64,000 nt of DNA. It comes from [Mycoplasma] phocae (GTDB lineage Bacteria; Bacillota_I; Bacilli_A; Mycoplasmatales; Metamycoplasmataceae). The DNA lies in assembly GCF_003332325.1 (NCBI RefSeq), contig NZ_CP029295.1, positions 248,001 through 312,000 on the forward strand. The letters are read 5' to 3'. A model generated the notes under the pieces. That model searched no databases and was not told the origin of the DNA. It was given only the letters and a program-made list of their open reading frames with translations. Positions 33,001 through 42,780 of this stretch are shown here, in pieces (the first letter of the stretch is position 1; every line of letters begins with the position of its first letter). The position numbers and the translations under genes are program-made.

Positions 33001-34749
33001 TTTCATATCACTCAATTTTTTATAAATATTTAAATCATTTATAATTGCTTGAGCTTCTTCGATTTTGGGATTAATAAAATTTATTTCTTGGATGGCATCT
33101 ATTAATTTAATAATCTCTTCGAAACCTTTTATTATGCTATTTTCCTTAATATTAATTGATGATATTAATTTAAATTTGTCTAAGAGATTATTAAATTTAT
33201 TTAACAATTTTTCAACGTTTTTAAAGATAATTTCTTTTTCTTCAATTGTCAAATTAGTGTTTTTAATTCCATATCAAGGATTCTCTGCTGGATTGAAATT
33301 TAATAATTTCATTGTTTGAAAATAGCTATTAATTTTGTTATTTAAATCATTTAATTTTAGTTCATCAATACTATTTATGTTTGCTATTTGAAAAGGAAGA
33401 TCCATCTTATTTTCATATTTTAGAAAATACCCGATCAGTTGATAAGCATTTTTATTTATTGGATTTATAACTTTTAAAAGCTCTTTACCATATTTATTTA
33501 AGAAATCACGGTTAGTAGCATACTGATTTAAAATAATGTCTTCATTAGTTATAGTAAATTTACTACGGCCTTTTTCTAATGTTTCAAATAAATCTTTTAA
33601 AATCATTTTCTTATCGATACTAGAATTATGGATAGGAATAGTATAATCCTCTAGTTCAATCTGTTTTAATTTATTATAAACAACATCAAGAGCAGCTTTT
33701 TTTTCAGCAACAAAAAGAATTTTCTTTCCGCGAGCTAATAATTCAGTAATAATGTTTGTTATAGTTTGCGATTTACCTGTTCCTGGAGGGCCTTGTAATA
33801 CAAAACTTTCTCCATTAATAGCACTTTCAATGGCCACTTCTTGTGAAGAATCTGAACTTAAGACATGATAGTATTTATTATGATCTATATATTTTTCAAC
33901 ATTATCCTCATTAATATTTAGTGAATTTTGATTAACATTTCCTTCTGAAAAAAGCATCTTATAAAATGAATTTTCTTCAATTTTATCAATGTTTTCTTCA
34001 ATATCCTTATAAATTGATATTTTTGAAAAACTAAAGTTACTTAATTCAATAACATCAATTATTTCTCATCTTTTATCCAAAAATTGATCAATAATTTTTT
34101 CTTTATAACTACTATACATAGCATAATTATCTTCATATTCTTCTTCTGGGATATTAATATCAATATTAAAATCGATTTTTAATTTTTGAACTAATGATTC
34201 ATTTAAAGTGATTATTGCATCATCAGAAAAAGATAACTTATAAATATTTTTTTCATGGCTTAAATCGGTTGATATTAAAAACAATGGAGCAAAATGAAAA
34301 TCATCAGAATTGATATTTTCATATCATTTAACAAAACCAATTGCAAGGTTAAGTGGATTAATGGCATTTTCTTCTTTAAATAATGTGCTTTTTCTAAATA
34401 TTTGTCCTAAAACTGCTAATTGGTGTTTAAATGAAAATTCAGAAAATATCGTTTTTTTATTAATGTTTTTGACTTTAGCTTGTAGTTCTTCTAGAGTAAA
34501 TGATTTAAATACTTTAGAATTATATTCATTATCATTTAACGATTCACCCATATCCACATTAGCAAATTCCAGGTTTCGACCTATACTATCATTTAAAAAA
34601 TTTTTAAAATCCGATACTAAAACTCTTAGATGTGATGGAATTGTAGAAGTTTTTTTAAATAGAGGAAAATTTATTGAACGATTTCTTAAAGTAATATCTA
34701 GTAATTTATTTTTTCATTCCTTAATGCTGTTTGATAATTTTGGATTCAT
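30043..34749 (-). CDS. DUF4011 SF1 helicase fused to MTES_1575/Vsr-type endonuclease and DUF3320
   Basis: 1,568 residues, the largest gene here. N-terminus EWKNKLLDITLRNRSINF is the DUF4011 hallmark. Then come Walker A GPPGTGKS (320-327), a 600-residue coiled-coil insertion, Walker B FDEASQ (about 940), VGDKEQLPPT, VQGDERD (1136-1142) and NVAFTRAK (1175-1182). The endonuclease core is intact: D1264 (YRIDLAI), E1281 and D1283 (IECDGASYH), then RIWSTDW. The tail (LKTSISNLYSKVDEIL) looks like a DUF3320 winged helix. It ends in a run of four Thr codons. RBS AAGGA. This architecture matches single-gene phage-defence helicase-nucleases (Hhe type, from memory); a defence role is inferred. Confidence 0.85.
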
Positions 34750-35478
34750 TTCATTCCTTTTTTATTATTTATATAAGATATTATTTAATTTATATTTGTC
34801 TTAAAGTAAATATAAATTGCTTCTATTATATTGTAGCAACAAAATATATAAATTATGGATTATTAACAGTTTAAGAAATGATATTATAAAATATTTCCTT
34901 TTAATAAAAAATTGAAAATTATTATTTCAATGAAAATATCAATGAAAATATTGATTTAATGAAAAATAAAATCTAAATTAAAATAATAATTTTGTTTATA
35001 AATTAATGTTTATTTTTGCGAACATATAACTGTATATAATATCTAGTTTTAACTTAAATTATAATAATTTAGAATTTTAAAAAAATAAATAATATAAATT
35101 TAAATTTATCTTAAATCTTCAATGATTAAAATCGTTCACTAGATCTAAATCAATAATGATAATTAATATATAAATTCTTAAAATTCAACATGTTAAAACA
35201 AAGTAAACTAGCAAATAATAGGAATCACAAAAAATCAAAGTAAATGTTTAAAAAATGAAAAATATGACTCAAAGTTTTATTAATCATGACAAATATATGT
35301 TTTTAGAAAGAAAAAAATCAAATATAAGTGCTAATAAAAAATAAATGTTTTAGCTTAATAAATATGACTTTAACAAAAATTAAAAAATTGAACAAAAAAT
35401 GTAAATGTTTGCTTTTTGAAGCAAAATTTCAATAATATAAAGATTAATTGAAATATGTATAAATAATTAATAGTTTAT
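34750..35478. other. Long intergenic stretch without a supported gene
   Basis: Over 700 bases of extremely AT-rich DNA. A 29-codon frame (MKNMTQSFINHDKYMFLERK, near 35255-35345) has a faint transposase-like look but no match I can defend. It must contain the promoter of the DUF4011 helicase near 34760-34850. It reads as decayed DNA next to a recombinase remnant. Confidence 0.4.
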
Positions 35479-35490
35479 TATAATATAGTC

Positions 35491-35581
35491 ACTATAAACA
35501 CTAAATTAAATACACTACTAGTATAATTGACCTTTTGAAAAAAGTCCATTCATGGCAGCTTTCTAGTAAAGTTGCTTTTTT
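35491..35581 (+). ncRNA. Candidate small RNA ending in a strong terminator
   Basis: TATAAT boxes at 35479-35484 and 35522-35527 precede a run of hairpins: GAC(C)TTTT/AAAAGTC (35529-35546), CCAT/ATGG (35547-35555) and the terminator stem GCAGCTTT/AAAGTTGC plus six Ts (35555-35581). No start codon with a ribosome-binding site or open frame lies between promoter and terminator. Predicted transcript 50-90 bases. It could instead be the leftover 3' end of a lost gene. Confidence 0.35.
35555..35581 (+). terminator. Terminator of the small-RNA candidate
   Basis: Eight-pair stem (one G-U) followed by TTTTTT. Confidence 0.7.
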
Positions 35582-35601
35582 GTTATATAGTAAGACTTTT
35601 T

Positions 35602-35666
35602 GAGAAATTGAATAAAAAAAATGCGCAATTTCTCACACTACATTAAACAATAAAACGAGAAATTGC
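35602..35666. repeat. Three-armed inverted repeat upstream of the recombinase remnant
   Basis: GAGAAATTG occurs at 35602-35610 and 35657-35665, and its complement CAATTTCTC at 35626-35634. The middle arm pairs perfectly with either outer arm (9 and 10 pairs). A further ACTACAT/ATGTAGT pair lies around 35637 and 35685. Placement just before an integrase remnant suggests a recombination or operator site; no function is proven. Confidence 0.6.
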
Positions 35667-35739
35667 TACCTTTATTATACTATATGTAGTTTAATATTTT
35701 TAAAAAAGTAGTTTCTTCAAAAAAAGAAAAAACTATGAA

Positions 35740-36520
35740 AATATAGATCAACTACAAATATTTTATATCGAATTTGATTCATTAACAAAAATCGGATTCA
35801 AAAGTCCATAAACATTAAAAACCTATAAATTTTGTTTAAACCAATTAAAAAATCGAGTTAACATTGAAGATTTATTAGACCAAATTAATTTTATTTTAAT
35901 TAATTCAAAAAATAGTCAAAATACAAAAAATTATATCGGCAAATTTTTAAAATTTTTTTTTTGATTTTAACAAAACAAAGAATTTATATGCCATTTGACC
36001 AAAAAATATCAAGTTTTAAAACCGAATGTGGAACTATACGAAATTATACAACTGAAGAATTAAAAATTCTTTTTGTTGAATTGAAAAAAATAAATAATTT
36101 AAGTTATGAATTTATATTCAAATTTATTCTTTTCACTGACATAAGAATAAGTAAATTAAATTTTACTGATTGAAACAGTTTTCAAGAAAAAATCATAAAA
36201 TAATTTTAAAAACTACTAAAAATAATAACTCATGACCTCTAAATTTATTCTAATTTTTTGATGAAAATAACACTTTTAAATCATTTATAGAATCAAATGA
36301 AATTAAATTTAAATTTAATGTTAAAACAATAAAAAACAAGTTCATATTATTTAAAAAGCAAGTTTTGAAAGCACACTCCAATTTCAAAAATAAAATAAGC
36401 ATCACATTTTAAGACAGACCTGTTACTTTCGTTTTTGAAAGTGGACCGACTTGCGAACAAATTTCTAAAGTAATTAAACACAAATTATCAATTACCACAG
36501 CATCAAATTATTATTATTAA
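35740..36520 (+). pseudogene. Tyrosine recombinase (Xer/phage integrase family) remnant
   Basis: Pieces of an integrase can be read in order, with TAA/TAG interruptions and frame changes. A SAM-like N-terminal segment comes first (TLKTYKFCLNQLKNRVNIEDLLDQ in parts, 35815-35885), then the catalytic-domain start YTTEELKILFVELKK and the diagnostic FTDIRISKLNFTDW (cf. TGLRISELLNLKW, 36130-36175) with its Arg. A C-terminal stretch near 36410-36520 (DRPVTFVFESGPT) follows. No HxxR or Tyr motif is seen. The longest open piece is 35961-36201. Broken gene, no product expected. Confidence 0.7.
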
Positions 36521-36531
36521 ATTTGTAAATG

Positions 36532-36556
36532 AAAAAGAGGCAATTCGCCTCTTTTT
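36532..36556. terminator. Terminator of the ftsZ operon (bidirectional)
   Basis: AAAAAGAGGC and GCCTCTTTTT form a perfect 10-pair stem around AATTC, 46 bases past the ftsZ stop. Confidence 0.85.
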
Positions 36557-36601
36557 ATAGTTAATGGTAATATCTTAATTTTTAAAATTTATGACGTCAT
36601 C

Positions 36602-37744
36602 TTAATGTTTTAAAATATCTGCCATGTCACTATTTGATTGTGTGATTTCATCATCAGGAGATGAGAAATCGTAGGATTGAAAAGTTCCGTTTTCTAAAAG
36701 AAATTCACGGGTCTTTTCGGTTTCAAATTCGATGTCACTGTTTTTAAGATTATTAAAAATTTCTTCTTGAATATCTTTAGTGACCTTTGGAGCATTATTT
36801 TTAAGTCCAGTTGCAATAACTGAAACAAATAATTCTCCGAGTTTGTTGCTTTCTTCAGATTGGGTTTGAGTTAATCCAAAGATAATGTTAATGTCATTTC
36901 CAACTAGTTCACGCATGGTTTTTAAACCATCTTGAATTTCATTCAATGTAACTTTTTGAGATGCAGAGAAATAAACAATAGCATCACTTGCGCCAACAAT
37001 ACTAGATTCTAGAATTGGACTACTAATAGCTGAAGTAATAGCCTTTTGAGCTCGATCTTCGCCACTTGCTTGTCCAATCCCGACAACTGCTTCACCTTTA
37101 TCTTTAATAATAGTTTCCAGATCAGCAAAGTCTAAGTTAATAAATCCAGGAACAGCAATTACGTCTATTAATGTTCTAATTGTTTGTTTTAGTACATTAT
37201 TAGCACATTTAAATGCATCGTTAAAAGCAATATTTCCATACTGTAAAAGTAATTTATTGTTTGAAATAACAATATAAGAATCAACGTATTTTTTGATTTC
37301 TTCAATTCCGCCTTGGGCAATTTCTGCCCGTTTTGGTCCTTCGAAATCAAAAGGAGTAGTAATGATAGCGACAACTAATGCCTTGCACTCTTTTGCAATT
37401 TTGGCAATTACCGGTGAGGCCCCAGTTCCGGTGCCTCCTCCCATACCGGCCGTAATTATTACCAAATCAGCGCCTTTAAGACGGCTTTTAATATCATCTT
37501 CACTAAGTTGTGCGGCTGCTCTTCCTACTTCTGGTTTTGCACCAGCGCCAATACCTCTTTTATCTCCTAAATGTAGGACATATTTCTGATCAAATTTCGC
37601 CAAAGCTTGTTTATCAGTATTTGCTACGATAAATTCAAGACCACCAAGATTTGTATCGAGTAATGTTTGAATACTATTATTTCCACCACCACCAACACCA
37701 ATAACTTTAATATTAGCTACTGGATTATAATCTATTTCTTCCAT
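36602..37744 (-). CDS. ftsZ: Cell division GTPase FtsZ
   Basis: Tubulin-like GTPase forming the division ring. 380 residues: IKVIGVGGGGNNSI (12-25), signature loop GGGTGTG (102-108), TPFDFEGPKR (T6/T7 side) and an NLDFADL synergy loop. The C-terminus ends SDMADILKH, differing from the usual FtsA/ZipA-binding peptide. AGAGGAG precedes the ATG. It is last in mraZ-rsmH-ftsA-like-ftsZ, 17 bases after the preceding gene. Confidence 0.97.
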   Translation of the reverse strand: MEEIDYNPVANIKVIGVGGGGNNSIQTLLDTNLGGLEFIVANTDKQALAKFDQKYVLHLGDKRGIGAGAKPEVGRAAAQLSEDDIKSRLKGADLVIITAGMGGGTGTGASPVIAKIAKECKALVVAIITTPFDFEGPKRAEIAQGGIEEIKKYVDSYIVISNNKLLLQYGNIAFNDAFKCANNVLKQTIRTLIDVIAVPGFINLDFADLETIIKDKGEAVVGIGQASGEDRAQKAITSAISSPILESSIVGASDAIVYFSASQKVTLNEIQDGLKTMRELVGNDINIIFGLTQTQSEESNKLGELFVSVIATGLKNNAPKVTKDIQEEIFNNLKNSDIEFETEKTREFLLENGTFQSYDFSSPDDEITQSNSDMADILKH

Positions 37745-37761
37745 GTTTTCTCCTCTATATA

Positions 37762-38826
37762 TTATTGATAATATAAATGATTTTGATTATCTTTATTAAG
37801 TGCTATTGTATCAATAGTAAATAATTCTGTTGTAATTGTAAGCTCATTTTGTTTTTTTGAATAACTCTCTATAATGTTCATCAATCCAAAAACTTCTTTA
37901 CTAATTAAAAAATTAGTTTCTTCAGTTTTGAAAATCCTTAAGTTTTGTTTTTCGTTTAATGAGTTTATTCAAGGTGAAAAATATTTAAATTTACTATTAA
38001 AAATATATAAATTTAATTTTAGGTTGTTACAATTTTTTTCAACAAAATCATTTAAAAAATTAATAATTGTTAAAAAGAATTCATTGCATATTAAGAAAAT
38101 ATCATTTTCATTTTTAGATTTTCTTAAATTGTTTAGATTAGCAATGGCGGTTAATATTTGTGATTTACTCAAATTCAATTTAGATGATATTCGATCAACT
38201 AAGACATCAAATCCTAAATTAATTGTGTTTGATTTCAAAATATTTTTAGAAATTGATAACTCAATATCAATTTTTTTATTGTCTAATTTTACAAATATTG
38301 CTGTATCACTTTTGTGCATCGGTAGAAGTGAATAATTTTGTAATGAATTAAAATCACAAATTTTTGCAATATTTAATTTATTAATCAACATAATATCTTC
38401 TAAAATTTTGAAAACCTCAAGCGGAATGTATTTTAGCAAATAAAATAATTGGTCATTTTTTTTGGCTATTAATGAATAATCAGTTAAATAGAAACCTTGT
38501 TTATTTAAAAATGATGCAAAATAGCTCCCAGGGTTATTCATTAATGAATTAACATCATCAATTTTGATCTTAATAATTTTGTTATTGATTGGTAATAATT
38601 GACCATTTTCAATAAAAATTACAATTTCGTTCAATTTTCCCTCTATAATTGCTTCAATTTTTAATTTTGTTTGTTCAACAAATTTTACGAGATTATTTTT
38701 AGTAAATTTAAGAATATCAACTTTGGTCTTAAAAATTGGAAAAATGCTAGAAGAAGTTTTTTCAACAACTTCAACTTCAAAACTACTATTAAGTATTTTA
38801 TATATAACAATAATAGTCCTTTTCAT
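37762..38826 (-). CDS. Divergent FtsA-like protein of the division cluster
   Basis: 354 residues. By position (between rsmH and ftsZ) and by a weak actin-fold pattern (TAIFVKLDNKKIDIELSISK followed by NTINLGFDVLVDRISSKLNL in parts, residues about 172-222) it corresponds to FtsA. ATP-binding phosphate loops are not clearly recognisable, and no C-terminal amphipathic membrane helix is obvious. A UGA near 37969 is Trp; reading on adds about 69 residues. It starts one base after the rsmH stop, so it is coupled. It could be a mollicute-specific FtsZ partner. Function inferred from context only. Confidence 0.6.
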
Positions 38827-38827
38827 T

Positions 38828-39730
38828 TTACTCCAATCTAGTTATTATCCTTAATTTGGCACTTCGTGCTCTTCTGTTGTTTGTTATTTCATGCTCAGAT
38901 GGAAAAATTATTTTTTGTTTCCATTTTTTATTAACTTGAATTGGTATTTTTTTTAACACAGGATCGAAATAATTTAATTGTTGAAAATAGTTTTTCACAA
39001 TTACATCTTCTTTACTATGAAAAGTAATTATTGCTAATTTACCGTTCTTATTTAGAATAGAATCAATTTGTTCAAGTAATTCTTTTAGTGCTCCAAGTTC
39101 ATCATTAACTTCAATGCGGAGTGCTTGGAAGACTGCTTTTGAAGGATTTTTCTCACGTACAATTTTTGCTGGTAAGACATTTTTTAGTAAATTACTTAAT
39201 TCAAAAGTCGTATTAATCGGTCGATTTTGGATAATGGCTTTAGCAATTAGTTTTGCTAATTTTACATCAGCGTTTTTATACAATATATCAACGATTTCTT
39301 GTTCTGAATAATAATTAATAATGTCATATGCGCGCAATTTATTATCTAAATCCATTCGCATATCTAAATCAGCATCTTGTGAATAAGAAAATCCACGGCT
39401 ACTATTGTCAAGTTGGGGACTGCTAACGCCTAGGTCAGCTAATATTCCATCAACTTTTTCGATACCCAACTTATTTAATTCATTTTTCAAGTGACGGAAG
39501 TCACTTTTTATTAAAAAATAATTTGAATTAATACTAGCCAATGTTTTATTACTTTCATTAATTGCTTCAATATCTTTATCAAAACAGATTAATTTTCCAG
39601 TATCAAGTTTTTTTAAAATTTCTTTGCTATGTCCAGCTCTGCCCAAAGTTAAATCTACATAGATTCCATCCGGTTTAATTGTTAGCGAATTAATTACTTC
39701 GTCTAATAAAACCGGAATATGATTTTCTAT
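38828..39730 (-). CDS. rsmH: 16S rRNA (cytosine-1402-N4)-methyltransferase RsmH (MraW)
   Basis: 300 residues. ENHIPVLLDEVINSL, GIYVDLTLGRAGHSKEIL (SAM site), DGILADLGVSSPQLD, RGFSYSQDADLDMRMD, NPSKAVFQALRIEVN and ITFHSKEDVIVKN are all canonical. No ATG precedes this conserved N-terminus. ATA at 39728-39730 (or ATT three bases upstream) fits a GGAG site 7 bases upstream. The ATA overlaps the mraZ stop as ATAG, analogous to the common ATGA overlap. Confidence 0.93.
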   Translation of the reverse strand: MENHIPVLLDEVINSLTIKPDGIYVDLTLGRAGHSKEILKKLDTGKLICFDKDIEAINESNKTLASINSNYFLIKSDFRHLKNELNKLGIEKVDGILADLGVSSPQLDNSSRGFSYSQDADLDMRMDLDNKLRAYDIINYYSEQEIVDILYKNADVKLAKLIAKAIIQNRPINTTFELSNLLKNVLPAKIVREKNPSKAVFQALRIEVNDELGALKELLEQIDSILNKNGKLAIITFHSKEDVIVKNYFQQLNYFDPVLKKIPIQVNKKWKQKIIFPSEHEITNNRRARSAKLRIITRLE

Positions 39731-40167
39731 AATTTAACTCCTTGCTCAAAAAGTTTTTGGGTGAGTTGAGCGACATTATTATCATCTTCATAGAAGCTTT
39801 CTTTTTCATCATAAACTTCTTTTGAAAAAAGTTCACAAGTATTTCCCACTCCTAAAAAAACAACATCTTTTTTGATAGCGATTTTGTCGCAGAAATGTTT
39901 TGCTAAAATAATTCGACCTAATTTATCAGGTTTTACCATCTCTGTATTAGAATAAATATATCTTATTAGATCGCGAATATCTTTATTTAAACTATTATTT
40001 TGCTCTAATTTACTTTTTAATTTATCAAATTCATCTTGAGTTCTCAAAATTAAAGATTGATCAAAACTTAGTGTAATATAAAATTCACAACCTAACTCCT
40101 GCAATAATTTTGCTGGAACGACTATTCTATTCTTATCGTCGAGTTGGCGATAAAATTTACCAAACAT
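39727..40167 (-). CDS. mraZ: Transcriptional regulator MraZ
   Basis: 146 residues, two SpoVT/AbrB-like swapped-hairpin repeats (MFGKFYRQLDDKNRIVVPAKL and MVKPDKLGRIILAKHFC, both in part). In other mollicutes MraZ binds AAAGTG-type repeats upstream of its own operon and controls the division cluster. I chose ATG 40165-40167 over the in-frame GTG at 40171-40173, because AAGGAAG then lies at proper spacing. First gene of the division operon. Confidence 0.95.
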   Translation of the reverse strand: MFGKFYRQLDDKNRIVVPAKLLQELGCEFYITLSFDQSLILRTQDEFDKLKSKLEQNNSLNKDIRDLIRYIYSNTEMVKPDKLGRIILAKHFCDKIAIKKDVVFLGVGNTCELFSKEVYDEKESFYEDDNNVAQLTQKLFEQGVKL

Positions 40168-40168
40168 T

Positions 40169-40184
40169 CCCACTTCCTTCCACT
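40169..40184 (-). promoter_or_regulatory. Likely MraZ operator repeats
   Basis: On the minus strand AGTGG occurs twice with exact 10-base spacing (AGTGGAAGGAAGTGGG), overlapping the ribosome-binding site. A third AAAGTGCGG lies at about 40210-40218. The 10-base period of a GTGG-containing box fits known MraZ boxes; a TAGAAT -10 is at 40194-40199. Confidence 0.5.
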
Positions 40185-40270
40185 ATCTCCTTTATTCTAA
40201 CATAAAAAACCGCACTTTTAATTTTTTGTTTAATTTGTGACCATAATATATATAATAATAGATAGAATTT

Positions 40271-40346
40271 GCTAGTTTAGCTTAGTTGGCAGAGCAACTG
40301 ATTCGTAATCAGTAGGTCAGAGGTTCAAATCCCCTAACTAGCACCA
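40271..40346 (+). tRNA. tRNA-Thr (CGT)
   Basis: 76 bases with encoded CCA. Acceptor GCTAGTT pairs with AACTAGC; anticodon loop TTCGTAA (CGT); T loop TTCAAAT. A TATAAT lies about 15 bases upstream. It reads ACG codons. Confidence 0.96.
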
Positions 40347-40455
40347 TATATAAAAAATACCATGTTGATCTACCATTTGGTAGTCACATTTTTTTATTGC
40401 AAAAAAATAAAAAAATAAAAAATAATTTTTTTTTAAAAAAAATAAATTTGTTTGT

Positions 40456-40461
40456 TATAAT
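40456..40461 (+). promoter_or_regulatory. -10 box for the Asn-Glu-Val tRNA group
   Basis: TATAAT, 28 bases before tRNA-Asn, after a T/A-rich stretch. A separate promoter from tRNA-Thr is suggested by the 142-base gap. Confidence 0.45.
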
Positions 40462-40488
40462 TAGTTAGCATTTCATTAAGAAAATGAT

Positions 40489-40563
40489 GCCGACTTAGCT
40501 CAGCGGTAGAGCAGCTGGCTGTTAACCAGTTGGTCGTTGGTTCAATCCCAATAGTCGGCGCCA
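40489..40563 (+). tRNA. tRNA-Asn (GTT)
   Basis: 75 bases with encoded CCA. Acceptor GCCGACT/AGTCGGC; anticodon loop CTGTTAA (GTT). Confidence 0.96.
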
Positions 40564-40567
40564 TTTT

Positions 40568-40643
40568 GGCCCTATGGTGAAGTGGTTAACACATATGGTT
40601 TTCATCCATACATGCGTGGGTTCGAGTCCCGCTAGGGTCACCA
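40568..40643 (+). tRNA. tRNA-Glu (TTC)
   Basis: 76 bases with encoded CCA. Acceptor GGCCCTA/TAGGGTC; anticodon loop TTTTCAT (TTC). 4 bases after tRNA-Asn. Confidence 0.96.
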
Positions 40644-40645
40644 TT

Positions 40646-40721
40646 GGAGAATTAGCTCAGCTGGGAGAGCATCGCCCTTACAAGGCGAGGGTCGTGGGTT
40701 CGAGCCCCTCATTCTCCACCA
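40646..40721 (+). tRNA. tRNA-Val (TAC)
   Basis: 76 bases with encoded CCA. Acceptor GGAGAAT/ATTCTCC; anticodon loop CTTACAA (TAC). Two bases after tRNA-Glu. Confidence 0.96.
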
Positions 40722-40738
40722 TTTGTTAAAATACACCG

Positions 40739-40769
40739 CAAAAAACATCATTTATCGTGATGTTTTTTT
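40739..40769 (+). terminator. Terminator of the tRNA cluster
   Basis: AAAAACATCA (40741-40750) pairs with TGATGTTTTT (40758-40767), followed by Ts. Confidence 0.85.
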
Positions 40770-41152
40770 ATTTAATTTTCCGAACTTATTTTGATAAGTT
40801 TAAATAATTAAATATTACAAACCAATTCAAAAATATTTAGAATAATTTTTTTTATACGTTCTAAAAATTAATGGCATCATCAAAAACAAACATAATTTAT
40901 AAACTTAACCAACTTGATCTAAATTGTGAAATAATTTTTTATGCTAATCTAAGGCATTTGTAGCAAATATTATATTTATTTAAAGATAATAATAAATTTA
41001 AATTTTATTACTATCGATAAAACTTTTCCCCCGTAGAAAATAATTTACAGGCTAATATAATATAAAATATTTTTAAAAATAGATTTTTTGCAATATTTTT
41101 TAAAATTAACAATTACTTTATTTTTATTTTTTTTCTCCAAAATTTACAACAA
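40770..41152. other. Intergenic, nothing recognised
   Basis: About 380 bases of AT-rich sequence between the tRNA terminator and the nuclease-lipoprotein terminator. No open frame, repeat or structured element that I can support. Confidence 0.5.
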
Positions 41153-41186
41153 AAAAATTAAATTGCATGGCAACAATTTAATTTTT
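41153..41186. terminator. Terminator after the nuclease lipoprotein
   Basis: AAAAATTAAATTG (41153-41165) pairs perfectly with CAATTTAATTTTT (41174-41186). It lies 20 bases past the stop codon. Confidence 0.75.
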
Positions 41187-41205
41187 GTTTGTGAATTTAC
41201 ATTAT

Positions 41206-42780
41206 TTAATCTTCAAAATCTATATATACCATTGTGTGGTCACTAATTTTAGATCTTATAAAGCTAAATTCATTCCCATTAAAATCTTTTGCAAATTTTG
41301 GATTTAAATTTAAGATATGTTTTTTATCCCAAATTCCATTTTTAAAACCATTAATAATATCAGCTTTGAATGAAACTTTTTGATATCTTTCATCATTATA
41401 TTTTATTTTTTCATTTTCATCAATAATGTTTAAATTATGTTCCTTAAACAATAATTTATCATAAGCTTCGCTATATCCTTTGTTTCTTCCTAAAGATGTT
41501 TCATAAAATTCATATTGTTCTGTCGGTTTTCCTTTAACTTTAAAATTGGACATTGAACCATAATAATTTTTAATTCCCTTGCTAGTGAATTCATCTGTAT
41601 TAAATAAGCGATTATTTTTTGTTTTAATGTTTGTATCTCCACCAAAAATAATAGATGCATTATCCGATAGTTGTTCATAATACTTAAAGGCATTCGCAAT
41701 ATCTAATGCTTCTTTAACTTCTTGAGCTCCTTGACTTTTATATTCGTTTTGGCTTGCCTCTTCTGAAGCTTTACCCGGACTATCTAGATGACCAAATATT
41801 GAAACAAATGGTTTATTTCCTTTAATTGTTTCAAAGAATGCGGCAAATAATGGTCTTTTAAATGAAACTCCCGAATTTGTTTTATCATTTCCATAAGATT
41901 GATAATTTTTATTATAATTTTTAAAATTTTTCTTTTTTATTTTATTTGTATTATAAATTATAGCAATTTGTTCTTTTGTTGCTTTTGAGCTTGTTTTGTT
42001 TGCATCATCAACCGGTTGAACTATACAATCATAAGAACTACTATTGCTCAATTCATTTAATGCATCAACAATATTTTTAACATCTTTACCCTGGTTATAA
42101 TTTATTTCCGTTAGCCCTATCACATCTTGTTGACTTTTATAAATTAATTCAGAAATTGCAGCTACTTTAGGTCCATTTTTGTCACTTAATTCGCCACCAC
42201 CGTAATTTAAAATATTTCAATGTCCTACTCTAATTAAATTTTCTGGTTTATAAAACATTTCTTCAATTTGTGAATTGAATTTAGGCTTTTCTATTAAAGG
42301 TTTTGATCCGGAATTTTGATCTTCTCTTTTTATACTTTCATTATTTGAATTATTATTTTCATCTTTACTAGAATCATTATTATTGTCGTCATTTGGAATA
42401 GTTTCTTCATCGTTATTTTCTTCACTAGAATTATTATTTTCATCTGATTCATCGGAATTTTTATCGTCACTATCCTCTTTTTTGGAACCTAAATTTTCAT
42501 TATCTTCATCAGTTGTTGGAGATTTTTGATTTTCTTTATTTTCACTATTTTTTTCAATATCTCTGTCAATAATTGGCAAATCTTTTTTTGGAGTTTTTGT
42601 TGGATCATTATCTTTAATACTATTACCTGGTGTGGTTATAGTTTTTTTACCATCGTCAGCTCTAGAGTCATTTTCTTTTTTTTCATTACTGCTATTTTGA
42701 TTACATGCTGCTGCAACTAGTGGCAAAGCTGTGACCGTAAATGGCAAAACAATTCATCATTTAAAATTTTTCTTTTTCAT
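41206..42780 (-). CDS. MnuA-like membrane nuclease lipoprotein
   Basis: 524 residues. Signal MKKKNFKWWIVLP... with lipobox VAAAC (Cys26). A low-complexity Asn/Asp/Glu/Ser linker follows (about 30-165), then an endonuclease/exonuclease/phosphatase fold. WNILNYGG, GLTEIN (metal Glu), FGHLDS, FGGDTN and a C-terminal SDHTMV carry the catalytic residues. The family digests host DNA at the cell surface so that the mycoplasma can import nucleotides. UGA codons are Trp. No strong Shine-Dalgarno (AAGAGA). The leader is nearly identical to that of the lipoprotein at 43851-45605. Confidence 0.9.

Noticed and set aside
34310-34804. 164-codon plus-strand frame opposite the DUF4011 start
   Set aside because: Antisense to a well-supported gene, with no start signal.
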